NCBI GenBank assembly: GCA_001695595.3
Contig: MBPM02000027.1
Location: 434,001-498,000, forward strand
DNA length: 64,000 nt
Direction of reading: 5' to 3'
From: Plasmopara viticola
Lineage: Eukaryota; Oomycota; Peronosporomycetes; Peronosporales; Peronosporaceae
Part shown: positions 1-12,124 of the stretch, piece by piece
Numbering within the stretch: position 1 is the stretch's first letter
How the letters are laid out: the number at the start of each line of letters is the position of its first letter
Notes under the pieces: generated by a model
What the model was told of the DNA's origin: nothing
The model's database searches: none
What the model saw: only the letters and a program-made list of their open reading frames with translations
Translations under genes and position numbers: made by a program

Positions 1-391
1 CCTTGAGACAATGTCCATCGAATAATACTCTGATCTATTCCTGGTTTGATCAACTTTTCTATAAGAAGCTCCATCCATACGGCGATAAAGACTTGTGGTG
101 GCTAAATTGTGAGATTGTTTCGCCCGAAAACAAGTTCAGCGCGACGACGGACACTCTAGTGTAAGGCAATATACCTGCTAGAAAACCTCGACCACCACTA
201 AAAAGCAGACTAATCGACAATAGACGACTGGCAAGACGTGTCTTTCAGCATAGTGAGTCCAGTCTAGAAATTTGTCGTGATGCTTATACAAGCCATTTAC
301 ATGTGCACACCACAGAAATTAATGGCTCTAAACAATTCGAAAACATTTACGCAAGGCGCGAGCAAGAAAACGCTATACAATTATGCACGAC

Positions 392-2039
392 CTACTTCTG
401 ATCTCTGATCTGAATTCGAGACTGTATAAATTCGCGAAGATCGGCAGCAGCTCTAAAAATACACCCACATGGTTACTTCGCGAAAAGGAAGCTAGGCAAA
501 CGACATACGTACTTGTAGTAGTTAGTGTCCGGAGTATTATAAAGCGTGCAATTGTCGCACATCTTTTCTAAATCCGCCTTTAATGCTGCCTTGGAGATAT
601 ATGATCCGCTATCGATGCGCTTGCTAATAAGCTGAAGGTCAACAGGTTCTTTGATGTGGTCAAGGTAGTCAACTACAACGGAAGTGTCGACAGGCTCGTG
701 AAATGGCCATGCACTACGATGGTTCGACACAGCCTTTAATACTTGCACGAGCTGCGACTTCAACGTGCCTTGATCACGAGTACTGCACATTTTGTCAACC
801 ACGCGTAAGCATCGACGCAATTGACACCGCTGTAAAAGCGAACACAAGCTCACCCAATGCGGTTATTACGAATCGTTGCCTGTGACCACCCAGCTTCCTC
901 TACAAGAAACACGAGTATCGAATAGTTTTAATTAGTGATACACAACTAGAAAACCGCAATTTTGTTCTAAATGAGAGAACGGGACATACTGACGCCAGGA
1001 ACCATGTAAATATCCATCAATCTGCCATCAGCAAATGTCGTCAGACCAGGGTATACCGTCTTTGCGCGAGAACGCTCCTGAATTTTGTCTTGAATAGCCT
1101 GCAACAAAAGTTGTAGATCAAAGCGAACAAATTGATCGAGGAAGAAACGCCAACCTTGAGCTGCCGGTGAATCATCGATGTGATTTGCAAATAATTGATC
1201 CGGGTGTGGATCGTACACTCCATTAAAGTTCCACCGTCATAGTCTTTGATGTAGCCATACCAGTTCGGTCTATCCATTGAAACACTCTTGGTGAATCCTT
1301 GCTTCTTAAAGTATCCAATGGCGTAGTTGTCGGCGTATGTAAGGAAGTATGTAATATTCTTGGTCTTGACATATTCTTTTAAGTGATTCATGAGCCGTGT
1401 GCCATATCCTTTCACTTGGTCAGAAGCATTGATGGCGCAAAACGCAATCTCTGCAAAATGGTTCGACTCAAATGGCCTGTAGCAGATGCCACCAATTACA
1501 TGGGTGCCATTTTTTAGTAAAAGCATTGATCGGTGGTTCTTATCGAACACTAGTCGTACAATGTACTCCTTTGGCATCTTTGGAAGTTGCTTCGCAAAAA
1601 TGTTTTTCAATGTGGTAAGCTGAATCATATGCTCGTCCGTACCATCGTTTGTGATCACATCAAATTTTAATCGACCACTGTCCTCCTCAATTTTTGCCAT
1701 ATCATCCCGTGAAATCATCATAGACGGAGGATCGGCATTTGTTGTCATGACGACATCACCAGCAGTCCCTTCAGCAGTGTTTAAATCGATTGCGTCCATT
1801 TTCTGCCTCTTAGCGGAATGTTGCGCTGTTTCGTCCACGCCCTTTGTCGTTTGAGACGCAGCTGTTGTCTGTTTCATCTCGACGTCGTCATGCTCCTCCG
1901 TATGTGCAGACTCTTTCTCACGTTTGGAATCCTTAGTATTTAACGCTGCAGCTTGCACATCATCAATCATTTCTGCAGTTTGAAATTCCAAGTCTCCACT
2001 CACACCGACGAGTGCGTCTGTTGTCGGAGCGTCAGTCAT
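392..2039 (-). CDS. GCN5: GCN5-type histone acetyltransferase with C-terminal bromodomain
   Basis: Acetylates lysines on histone H3 tails as the catalytic subunit of SAGA-like co-activator complexes in the nucleus. Five exons are inferred from GT-AG signals: 2039-1155, 1098-990, 899-854, 782-513 and 452-392. Together they give 1,371 nt, a multiple of three, for about 456 residues. The N-terminal ~110 residues are acidic and low complexity, with a basic KRQK patch that may be a nuclear signal. The GNAT domain follows, with the acetyl-CoA loop read as [14 protein letters not shown] and the family segment [15 protein letters not shown]. The linker VYPGL, then EAGW, leads into a bromodomain with the PVD and YN signature (NCTLYNTPD). 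No animal-type PCAF N-terminal region is present. The start is the first ATG of the long first exon. The fold and exon chain agree well with the family; only the exact junction of the tiny third exon is uncertain. Confidence 0.93.
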
Positions 2040-5000
2040 TTAAAAAACTGGAGAACACCACATTTACTTAACAGCATTTTATGAGTAGCAAACTAACAGT
2101 ATTTGCACTGAATTACACTAAAATACCTTATTTGGACCATCCAGACACTTCCCTTTTCTGGAATTAGTGTTGTATTGATGAGCTCTTACTTTATATTTTC
2201 TTTCTGACATATTTAACGAATTTCAAACGTTGAAGTGAAAAAGTCACACATCGGCGATCAATTTTTCGTTTCGAATGGGACAACAAAATCATGCTCGCTG
2301 GCACTGAAGAATCGCAACTTTCCGGCAATTGACACAAGTACCAAGTAGTGCAAACAGCGATGTGCTATACATAGATAGCAAACTTTAATACCTTAAGACC
2401 GACGATACTGAGGAGTTCTCCACCCGAAATATGCAGATCTTCCTGCATGCCTTCCTTATGACATGAAAGATGATATGCTATCCCGAAGCACGTAGTAAAG
2501 CCTAGGCTGGCAGGTATAGAGTTGACGACTGAGTGCAATCAGACTCAAGCTGTCAACTCAAACACTATTTGAAAATCGTACGACATTTCCTCATCTGTCA
2601 GATACGAAGTATGTGCCCTATGGGCTTGCATCCGCGGCTGCGTTTGAAGCGTGCTTGCTGTTTAGCAGCTGGAATGCGTCACGACGCTTGAGCTTTACAA
2701 ACTGAATTTATGCTTCAATGCTAAGACAGCATAATCTCCGGTCTTTTCAGCGGTAGCTTTATTGTCAGTGCCTTTTCCAAGATCTAGAACTTAAGGTTTC
2801 TACCTTTGGAGAGAGGTGGAAATATATATCCTTTCTTCCGAATCAAAAAGAATGACAAAGTCACTGAAGCCGCCACGATTAAAGACAACTTGATGTGTAA
2901 CTTTTCTCTTATAAAAGGCCGCGCTAAAAGTTAGGCACCCATTTGTAAAACTACCATAACTTTAGAATATCAGGAGGACACAGTAATAAAGAAGCCGGAT
3001 ATAAATTTTTTGTCCCCAGCAACCTCTTAGCTCCACTAGCGTCTATGCTTCTTTTTCGACAAGGTTGATTTGAGCACGCTTTATAAATGTTAGACAAGAG
3101 TTGACAGCCTTCATTGCGGCAACGCCACTCCTCAAACAAGTTGCGATGACGGTAGACCTGTCTGACATGCAATTTAATCGAGCGTAAGCAGCAACGACAA
3201 AAAGCGATCTTTATAGCACCTTGACAGCGTACGGCGTGCTCTCTTTAGATATTAGAGGCAGGTACATTTGCAGCTGAAAAAAATTCAAATTCTGGTGCCC
3301 GGGTGCCCACCGCTTCGGATCTAGCCTTAATGAGCTCGAGTATTGCCGAGAAAAGCAACATATATTGCTATGGCTGCGGCAAAAAACGGGCACTTGACCT
3401 GTATCTATCTCGGGAGTTTGGCAAGGTAGAACTTCGTCTCACCTAAGAGCATTTAATGTTTGCATGCAGAGATCGCTCGATAAACAACGGTCAGCGGAGT
3501 GTGTTACTGTAAAAAAATCAAATCCCATTTTGTGTATGTATTTGTGTGGCTAGTACCCACACCAAAAAAAATTTTAAGTGCTTGCCAGCTCTTAAAGAAG
3601 AATTATCAACCGATGTCTGCTGGTTGTGCACGCACGTGACGGGTTATGAGGACACTTTTATAGCCTTGATAAGTTTCGGATTGTCAACAATTATGCGTGT
3701 TAGCGAACATATGTGGTTATCTGGATTTGGTAGTTTGATGCTCATAAAAAGAGCAGTGATAATATGTATTTTAGTTTACTAGCTAATGCGACTTAAACGT
3801 CTATGAAGTCGAAATCGATTCGCTGTAAAATTCGATGAACATTAAAAAACGCAGTCGCTTTTATCTTTGACATGTCCAAAAAAGGATTAATTCGAGGAAA
3901 ATGACCACATACATTGGACTGATTGACGGAGCAATGCCATACGATCCAGCCGCTTAATCCTGCGCAAGAGGACTCACGTATTTCTCCCATTTGTGCTACA
4001 GCTCCATCAAAATTGAGCCTAGGCAAATGCACGTCTGAAATAACCATGGAAAACATTGAGAGTAATGATTGCTTCCCAAAAATTTACGCGAAAGACGTTT
4101 TCAGAATTTTCTTAGTGGGTATCCAAGCTCTGCTAAGTACGCTCAAATTACAGTGGTATTATACCTTTACATGTGGCCATCACCTGCAACAGCAAATTCC
4201 TTCAAGCAAGCTACTAAACTTTTGGTGGGATTTAAAGTCGACAATATTGAAAAAAATGTGAATTGGGTTACTTTAAAAGATAAATGCGTCCTCTCTTAAG
4301 GCAAAGATGTCCTGGATCGGACTTATTAGCAACGTACGTAACGACTTGGCTAAGAGACTTTAAAATTCCCTAAAAATACATTGTTTCTTCGTATAAGAGG
4401 AGTAATCAGGTACGATGTTAGGTATCAGGAGTTGGCATGAGATTGAACTTGTGCCAAACGCAAAGTATTGTGTCACTAGACAACAGAAAGCGGTGTAAGC
4501 TACTTATAGTCTTACTTGCCAAATAGGCAACGATTAACATATTCCAAATGTTAAATTTTCGCAATCATCACCAACTTTCTATGCTTAAAAACCAAGTAAA
4601 AGGGGCAAGGGGTACACATTACAATTGTTTAGCCTTGCAGCAAGACTGCGCAAACTCCCCTTACAAGAGAGGACGTGCTCCTGAACATACAGTGCTCTTG
4701 ATCTAGTAGATGGCTGCACTTACTTCTGAACGAGGGAGTTCAGAAATGCTTAAAATCCTTAGGATGGCTAGCAGAAGTGCTTTGCGTAGTCAAAAGGGCT
4801 ACAAACACCTCGACGCTTGGTCATATTCTTCCGACAACTACGATTAAACACACTTTGCTATCATCTCCTGCTGTTATCGTGTGTTGCTGCTCCTTAGGAG
4901 ACAAACTGTCGGCGATCAAAGGCCACTTGGGCTCCCTTGAAATAGGTTTGAGGCCATGAGCGTTATTTGCACAAGTACAGTTCTGGCTATATGTGGGGCT

Positions 5001-5868
5001 TGCAAAAGCTTTTGTCCGATCTGACATTTGGTCGTGCTGGATACAGCTAGCCACAGGATGCTTTTGAATTCATTAAAATTCACCTTTGACAGGCTCCCGG
5101 CTTAGCTATGCCGGACAAGAGAAAGCCATTTAGCATCATTTACGACACAGCTAAACATGCCATCGGTTGTGCATGGTAGGTGATTTAATACGTGAAGGTC
5201 GAGTTTAAATAAAATTAATGATTAATATGGAAAAGGAGTGCATAGCTCAGTTAATTGAGCACCAACATTTATACCTTATGGCCATAATTTTGAGTCCCAA
5301 TACATTTATACGGAAAACAATTTGGTAGAAAGTATGTTTTTTAAATTTACGGCTATCGATATATATTCGCTTTTGTCTTGCTTGAGCTGGATCTACCGTA
5401 TCCACACTATACTGAACAGACATCTGCCCACTCATAACGATTGCTGCTGAAGGTGTTCGACATTGGCGTCTTTGCCTGCAATAAAGATCGTATTAAAGGC
5501 TCTCGGTTGATGGAAGTCCTATAGGCCGTGCTATAGTCCTAAAGATTCCATTCGTTATTAGGGCTTCTAGTCATGCTACTGTGAGCTAATTCAATGCTTG
5601 ATCTGCTCGAAAACGCATTGGCAAGAAATTGCGTTTAGCAGACTTGCGTTCAGAATAAGAGTTATATCGCGTAGGAAACGAGAATTGCCTTGACATCCTA
5701 CAAAGAAATGAGACGTACTTACCACCATCGGCTTGATATTCTAAATACACCACAAAAGTTGTAGAGTTCAGGTGAAGCAGACTTTCAGTCGTTGCAGAAC
5801 GAGCAGATTGTGGAGAAAGAGGAGGCGCATTCTGTACATCTAAGCACAATACCCTTTCTTACTTAACA

Positions 5869-5979
5869 ACGGACGTATGAAAGTGCTGGTAATACTTTTT
5901 AAATTCAGACAGTATCAAATGACATATGAATACGGACGTATGAAAGTATTGGAAATACTTTTTTTATTCAGACAGTATC
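5869..5979. repeat. Imperfect tandem duplication, 63-bp period
   Basis: A unit beginning ACGGACGTATGAAAGT occurs at 5869 and again at 5932. The second copy is incomplete and ends near 5979 in the shared segment TTCAGACAGTATC. The two copies differ by a few substitutions and a length change in a T run. It is read directly from the sequence. No function is evident. Confidence 0.85.
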
Positions 5980-8682
5980 CATTAATTCACCATAATTTAT
6001 TAAAAAATCCATATCAAAAAAGTTTGAGTTACATCAGAAAGTATGCTAGAAATCGTATGCCGGTTATAAATTGTACGTTTAGGATCGTTGCTGACACTCT
6101 ATAATCTTCGAAGCACAAAGACTTTTAAGATTAGTAAAAAATTTCAGGTCTTTAAATTGAGACCAGTTTTTTGCGAAAAAGCTATCGGGCTTTGCAAAAA
6201 CTAATTGCCATATGCAATCATCAGGGCAAGCGATTGAGTTATTGGGATGAACACAAAAAGAGAATAAAAAAGTGCTGATTAAAGTTCCAAAGCAGTTTTG
6301 AATTGAAATATACAAAGTGTAAGTTCAGTACTTCAGACCAGATCAAAGCATCGTTTTTTCGTACCTTTTGCCGTCTAGGAGCAAATTACACCATAGACCC
6401 CTTTGCAAGATGATGTCAATGCACCTAGCGTTGTGAGTGGGGCACCTCTTAAGCTCTCAGCATAGCATGGAAATCTCTTTTACCATTTAATGCGCTGCCT
6501 CCGCGCTCAGTTTTGTTAGTAGGCGAGTATGGGTGCCCAAGCGGCGACTTAATGTGCCCACACCTACTTCGTATTCACTATAAGGCTAAGGTCTGAAGTA
6601 ATTATAAGGCTGTGCGCTTAAGTCGGCCAAACGAGCCTGGAGCCTGCTACGATGGGAAACAACTCTACGACGCAATTTGGAGGCCTTTTGCTGAGCCGTG
6701 TGGCAATCGATACGTCTGTTAATGTTAAAGACGCATAATCAAATAAGATCACCTCTTTTTGCGAGTCTCAAGGATTTGGGATCGCCTCACAAACACCAGG
6801 CGCGACCTCCACTAAAAGTGCGGCTATGTCGCCAGGTCCCAATCATGCGTGGCCACCATAAGATCGTAATTTTGCGATGGGATTCGTTTAGCCAATGCTC
6901 AATATAAATGTAACAAAGGTGGGGCCTCCAACAAGCCGTACAACCAAGATGAGCGTACTGCGCCATATTGCATTGAATAAACTTTCCTCTTCTCCATACA
7001 TTTTAATACTCACAGTGTGAGTAGATTTTATGTGGGGCGACGCCGTGCGCCAAAGTCAACGATGGACAAGTTTTTAGCCGTACCTTTCTGTGGTGCAACT
7101 TCGTCTACTAGAGCCACTCAAGAAATGTACTAGGAATTGTCATGTTTTGTCACTCTCTCGTTCTCCTAGCCCTCACTATACAGCATCAGCGAAGGGCATT
7201 CCAGTTCAGGTCTCTGCCTTCCCGGAAAAAATCTTTCTCTGTCTTTTTGTTTGAGACAATTTCGTTGATAGAGTCCGACGACTATACCCACAACGATGAG
7301 GCTATTCGACACACTATCGTAAGCGTGAGGTCTCCCCGCAATTTCAGCGGACGGAGGTCCGGACAAGTTTTAGCTGAAGTGATTTCATCTACTTATCACT
7401 CGAAAGCGGAGACGTCTACGACCTCAGGTTAAAGGTAGATAGATTTGTCTCTTTAAGGAGCCTTGTCGGCCTTAGTGGCTCTATCAAAGGCTAGATTAAG
7501 GACTGACCACCCAGGGCTCGGTCGCAGCCTTTGCTACTTGCAAGGTAGAGCCTTTGTGGCAAGCCCATCTTTTGCTGAATGAACAACCTTGATTGTTGGC
7601 GCTTTCATCTGGTGTTAAACACCACCCTTATCCGCAATAAATAATGTAGGAAGATGTGTCTACGTATAATGACCTCGTCGAATGGCAATCGTCTTTGCTT
7701 TGCATCTGGCCATCTTTACGACCAAATTGACCATATTTAGTAAAAGTTGGTCAAGACCTGAGAGGTGGATCGACATGGAGACGAGCTTGCTTTCTTTTTG
7801 AACGAGGCCTTTATTCATGGTGGCTGACAAACGCCTTATCAATACTTGGTTCGCATACTGAATTAAATTGGAGGATACCAAAGAGAAAATAGTTTTTGTT
7901 AAGCACCAAAAGCAAATTCAGTACATCCAAAAATAATATATATAGGACAAACAGGATGATGCTGTACATGGACAACAAACTTAAGATGCAGTCTATTGCG
8001 CGCGTCGATATTCTTGTAGGGAGTTAGAAGATCGTACATATCTTTTCTTCGCCAGTGGAAATGTGTGATCTATCGCAGCGTCAATTACTCTTTGTCCGAA
8101 ATGAGCAACTTTTAACCTTCGACCCGTCAACATCGGAATCAAAACGTGAAGAGGTCCTTCGAAATTCTGACGGAGGAATGGTCGTTGTTCGTAGATTTTT
8201 AGCTCAAACAACCAAGCCGATACAAACTAGGGTAATGCTTTGCGAACGTTTTTCTTACTGAAGCCATTAGCTGCACACCCTCGCATCGCCACCTCGCATT
8301 CGCGAGCGGGCATTGACTTTTTTGCGTACTCCAAACACACCGTGACCGCACTTCAGTCAATCGTTGGTGCTTGTCGAATTGAAATCTATAAGAAATAGCC
8401 GTGATGTTACGCAAGCGCACGGGGTGCAATCAAAACGAGCAGAGTCGTACCTGGTGCAGCGGCGTAGTTATTTGTTATCTAAAAAATAAGGCTTAGGTCT
8501 CTGCTAAATTGGAGCCAAAAAGTCACAGATCGTTATCTGCCTAATACAAAATACAAGGCTCAAATTAATTGAGGCCTGTTAGACTTTTCTCTTTCTTGCC
8601 ACAAGCACACATGCTGCGAAGTTATACTGTGAGGAACCTTGACGTGATGACGATATCGAATCACGTTAAAGTAGATTGTAGA

Positions 8683-8728
8683 TAACAGCATTATCTATTA
8701 GTACGATGACTAATAGATAATGCTGTTA
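8683..8728. repeat. Perfect 20-bp inverted repeat with 6-nt loop
   Basis: The arm 8683-8702 (TAACAGCATTATCTATTAGT) is followed by the loop ACGATG and by its exact reverse complement at 8709-8728. The surrounding DNA is AT-rich and gene-free. Such a hairpin could be a small-RNA precursor, a folded transposon end or an extruding cruciform; the sequence does not decide between these. Confidence 0.9.
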
Positions 8729-9770
8729 AGATCAACCTGAAGCCCTCATTCGTGCAACAATTAATCGTAGCTGTACTATTAAGAAACCTCAGTTGACGCA
8801 TAAAGGTTTATGTAGTATTATAATAAAATGGTACCAACGTTTATTTTGACCGTGTAGGTGCGATCCTTTGTCTTCTCGTGCAGCCGGATTAAGCCGACAC
8901 ACGACCCGACACGCGATTGCCATTGTCAACTATTGAGGGTAGACATCAAGAAGTAATTAAGGAAGGCAAAATATCAACGCAACCAAGACGACTGGCAAGA
9001 AGACAATCATGGACATTGAAAGGGGCACGACAACGCAATCTGAGTGCACTAAGATTATATATTCTATACGTAGCGAGAATATTAATTGCGTATCAGATTT
9101 GAATCATCGTTGGATGGACAATTGTAGAAATCAGCAAAGATGCCACCATTAAGGGCAAGCTGGAGGACCTCCAACCTTCTATTTACAAGCAGTCAAAGCC
9201 TTTTTCAGATACTTTGTTTGAGCTCGGACGAGTAACCCAACATCCTTTACACTTGCTTATATAGTTGCTGGCATTACTGATTGTTTTCGTGACCGTTACC
9301 GCAAATTATCTCCACACTGTACAATGGGTCTGTTCTACGTGGTTTGTTTGCTTGCTTGGAATCAGCTAAGTGTTATTTCCAAGATAAAAAAAAAATAAAG
9401 CTTGGGAACACAACTTAAGCTGATTTCGTTTATCGAAGCAAACGGGCAAACTAGATCCGTATAAATCATGGTGAGATTACTTGAGCTGCTACTGTCCGTT
9501 TTTGTTATGTCAGCAGCGAGGCACCAATTTGCATTACATCTAGATGGAACAAGTTTGCAACGTCGCAATTCCTCGGACATTTTAGATACTTTTGATCGAC
9601 TGAAATGTAGTTTGCACACAAGTCGTAGAATTTGTGGTCCGGATCTTCCCATAAAAATGGGTGTGTTGCATTATACTCAAATTTGCTTAAGTAACTAACG
9701 TCTTTTCACTAAGAAATTTAGGACGCGCGGTCCTTACGGATAGGCAAGTCCTTTTAAAAACCTATTTACC

Positions 9771-11948
9771 ATGGCAAAGCGCCGCGACGAAGATTTACCC
9801 GTTGATTTAGATGACATTGATTTCGACGAGCTGGACGACTATCTCGAGCTGTTTCAGCAGGATGGAGTTATAAAGGAAGCTTTATCGCAGGGTGTGGACC
9901 TGCGTGAATATGCACAGCGGATTGAACAAGAACTCCGAGCGGCCGAGGCGGCATCTGTGACGCAGTACGTCATGAAGTCTGCTGACATTGTAGAGCTGCA
10001 CGACGAGGTGCAGGATTGCGATAATCTATTGGCTAAAATGCAAGAAATGCTACTGGGCTTTCAGGCCGACCTTGGTGGGATTAGTGACGAGATCCGCCAC
10101 CTACAAGATGAGTCCATTGGGATGAATGTAAAATTGAAGAACCGCCGTGAAACGGAAGAGAAATTGCAAGCATATTTAGATCAGGTGGCAGTAACTCCGT
10201 CGCTGATTAGAACCATTGATGAAGGGGAGGTGAACGAGGCTTATCTTCATGCTCTGGTCACTTTGAATGGGAAGCTCCGGTATGGAGCACTAAGCGATCC
10301 GGACCCGTCCGGTTCCAGTTTTAATCTCTTGCCGTCTCAAACGAAAGCTTTCCATGATGTAGAGACGCAATTGAAAAAGCTGAAAGCCAGAGCTATCGCA
10401 AGGATTCGAGAGTTTTTACTGGCAAGGATGAACGAGGTGAAGAGGCCAAAGACGAATGTGCAGATGATGCAGCAGAATACACTGCTACCAATGAAATACT
10501 TGGTGACGTTTTTGGCCGATAATGCACCGAATGTGGAAGAGGAATTTCGACAAGTGTATGCCGAGGCGATGAGCAAGACGCTGGTGGGCGTATTTAAATC
10601 GTATCATACAGGGTTGATGAAACTCCACGAAGAAGTGGCGACACGTACGGATGTGATTGTGGTGGATGAGCAGTCTCTAAAAGGAATGTTCAGCTCTCGC
10701 GTAAATCTGAGCAAGCGAAATGATACATTTTCACTTACAGAGCGTGAAAAAATCTTGGAAACGGCGTCAGCACCGCCATTGATTTTACATGTTGCTCAAC
10801 AGGAGGGGTTAAAGTTGCCGTACGAGTCCATCTTTCGCAATGTTCAGCAGCATTTAATGGACTCGGCGACGTCTGAGTACCTGTTCCTGATAGATTTTTT
10901 CAAACCTACCAATCAACACGAGAATGTGCTGCGAAGTCGTGACTTGTTCATGCGTGTCTTTGCCAAGACGCTGTCGTTGTGCCTGGAGAACATAGAAAAC
11001 TATCTTTTTACGTGTTACGATGCCATTGGATTGTTGATCATGATACGCCTGACCTACGCTCAACGAATGGTGATGGAGAAACGTCGCATACCATGTTTGG
11101 ATGCGTACTTTGACCGAGTGGCGTTGTTATTATGGCCACGGTTTAAGGCTGTATTTGATCTCAATTTAATGAGCGTGAAGAATGCGAAGACGAAAAAGCT
11201 GAGCCCAATTGACCTGCACCCGCACTTTGTTATTCGACGTTATGCTGAATTCGCATCGTCCATCCTCAGCTTGAGTCTACTTACACAGCCACATCGGCAT
11301 AGTGATGCCTTTTCGATCTCAACCGCCCAGATGCACGAAAATGGCGCAGGAGACATGATTATAAAAAGCTTGGCTGAAATGCGCAGCGAAATCGTAAATT
11401 TACTGAGTCGCTTGTCCGAGCAACATGCTACAGCAAAAGTGAAATGCGTCTTTCTTATAAACAACTATGATCTCGTGCTCACACATTTTGAGGAGCGACG
11501 GATTGTCTCCGAGGAGACACTGAAGTTCGAAGAGTTACTTGCCGCCCAGCGCGAAAAGTTTGTGGACGAGGAGCTTATGACTTTCTACGCAAAGCTTATT
11601 CACTTTGTTCGACAGCATGAACAACTTATGCTTGGCAAAGGCTCTACATTGACGACAGGAAATGACTCCCAAGTTGATACGGCGCAAATTGAAAAGATTG
11701 TGCGTGAATTTGCAGCAACGTGGAAGGCTGGCATTGAAAAGATGAACGGCAACGTAATGACCTACTTTTCCAACTTTCGCAATGGCATGGAAATTCTTAA
11801 GCAAGTGCTGACCCAATTGTTGCTGTACTACACGCGTTTTGTGGAGATCATTAAGCGAAGCTACCAGCGCCCTCCGCCATTTAACTCCGAGATCGTGACG
11901 ACGCAGGAAATTCTTTACGAAATTAAAAAATATAGCCGATCATTTTAG
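9771..11948 (+). CDS. VPS52: VPS52, subunit of the GARP tethering complex
   Basis: A single uninterrupted 725-codon frame encoding a Vps52/Sac2 family protein. Its length is close to that of animal VPS52. With VPS51, VPS53 and VPS54 it tethers endosome-derived vesicles at the trans-Golgi network. The start of the protein is strongly acidic (DLDDIDFDELDDYLELFQQD), as in other family members. A heptad-rich coiled coil follows at about residues 65-140 (VQDCDNLLAKMQEML onward), and the rest is predicted to be the helical rod typical of this tether family. The family segments LVTLNGKLRYG and LFMRVFAKTLSLCLENIENYL are visible. The ATG at 9771 follows an AT-rich leader with in-frame stops. The gene ends 176 bp from the stop of the phosphate transporter on the other strand, so the two are convergent. 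Confidence 0.93.
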   Translation: MAKRRDEDLPVDLDDIDFDELDDYLELFQQDGVIKEALSQGVDLREYAQRIEQELRAAEAASVTQYVMKSADIVELHDEVQDCDNLLAKMQEMLLGFQADLGGISDEIRHLQDESIGMNVKLKNRRETEEKLQAYLDQVAVTPSLIRTIDEGEVNEAYLHALVTLNGKLRYGALSDPDPSGSSFNLLPSQTKAFHDVETQLKKLKARAIARIREFLLARMNEVKRPKTNVQMMQQNTLLPMKYLVTFLADNAPNVEEEFRQVYAEAMSKTLVGVFKSYHTGLMKLHEEVATRTDVIVVDEQSLKGMFSSRVNLSKRNDTFSLTEREKILETASAPPLILHVAQQEGLKLPYESIFRNVQQHLMDSATSEYLFLIDFFKPTNQHENVLRSRDLFMRVFAKTLSLCLENIENYLFTCYDAIGLLIMIRLTYAQRMVMEKRRIPCLDAYFDRVALLLWPRFKAVFDLNLMSVKNAKTKKLSPIDLHPHFVIRRYAEFASSILSLSLLTQPHRHSDAFSISTAQMHENGAGDMIIKSLAEMRSEIVNLLSRLSEQHATAKVKCVFLINNYDLVLTHFEERRIVSEETLKFEELLAAQREKFVDEELMTFYAKLIHFVRQHEQLMLGKGSTLTTGNDSQVDTAQIEKIVREFAATWKAGIEKMNGNVMTYFSNFRNGMEILKQVLTQLLLYYTRFVEIIKRSYQRPPPFNSEIVTTQEILYEIKKYSRSF

Positions 11949-12124
11949 CTCTAGCGTGATTTCAAGAAGAATCGAAAATGAATCTTTTTTCCTGTAATTG
12001 ATTGTCAAAGATCAAATGCATGACATGTTGTGATTAAACCCTATTTTCCGCTGGACTTTACTATAAAAAAAGAGAATGTGTCTAGCTTATCAGTATACCA
12101 CGGTGCTTGAGAGGCCCTTTCGCT

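Larger units (their letters stand above)
2040..9770. other. Gene-poor intergenic region, decayed DNA
   Basis: Apart from the repeats listed separately I see no supportable gene in these 7.7 kb. Open frames are all short (under about 115 codons), lack splice-consistent partners and match no family I recognise. Composition is AT-rich with scattered GC-richer patches (around 6500-6900 and 7440-7640) that may be remains of transposable elements, but no terminal repeats, integrase or reverse transcriptase motifs can be read. Confidence 0.6.

Noticed and set aside
3923..4299. Overlapping plus-strand frames of 112 and 76 codons, considered as an effector or gene fragment
   Set aside because: No signal peptide, no recognisable domain, and an overlapping minus-strand frame of similar length; consistent with random open frames.
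9468..9698. 76-codon plus-strand frame just before VPS52 with a hydrophobic start (MVRLLELLLSVFVMSAA), considered as a small secreted protein
   Set aside because: The hydrophobic stretch contains a glutamate, no RXLR or LFLAK motif follows, and the frame ends 73 bases before the VPS52 start, so it is more likely chance text in the leader region.
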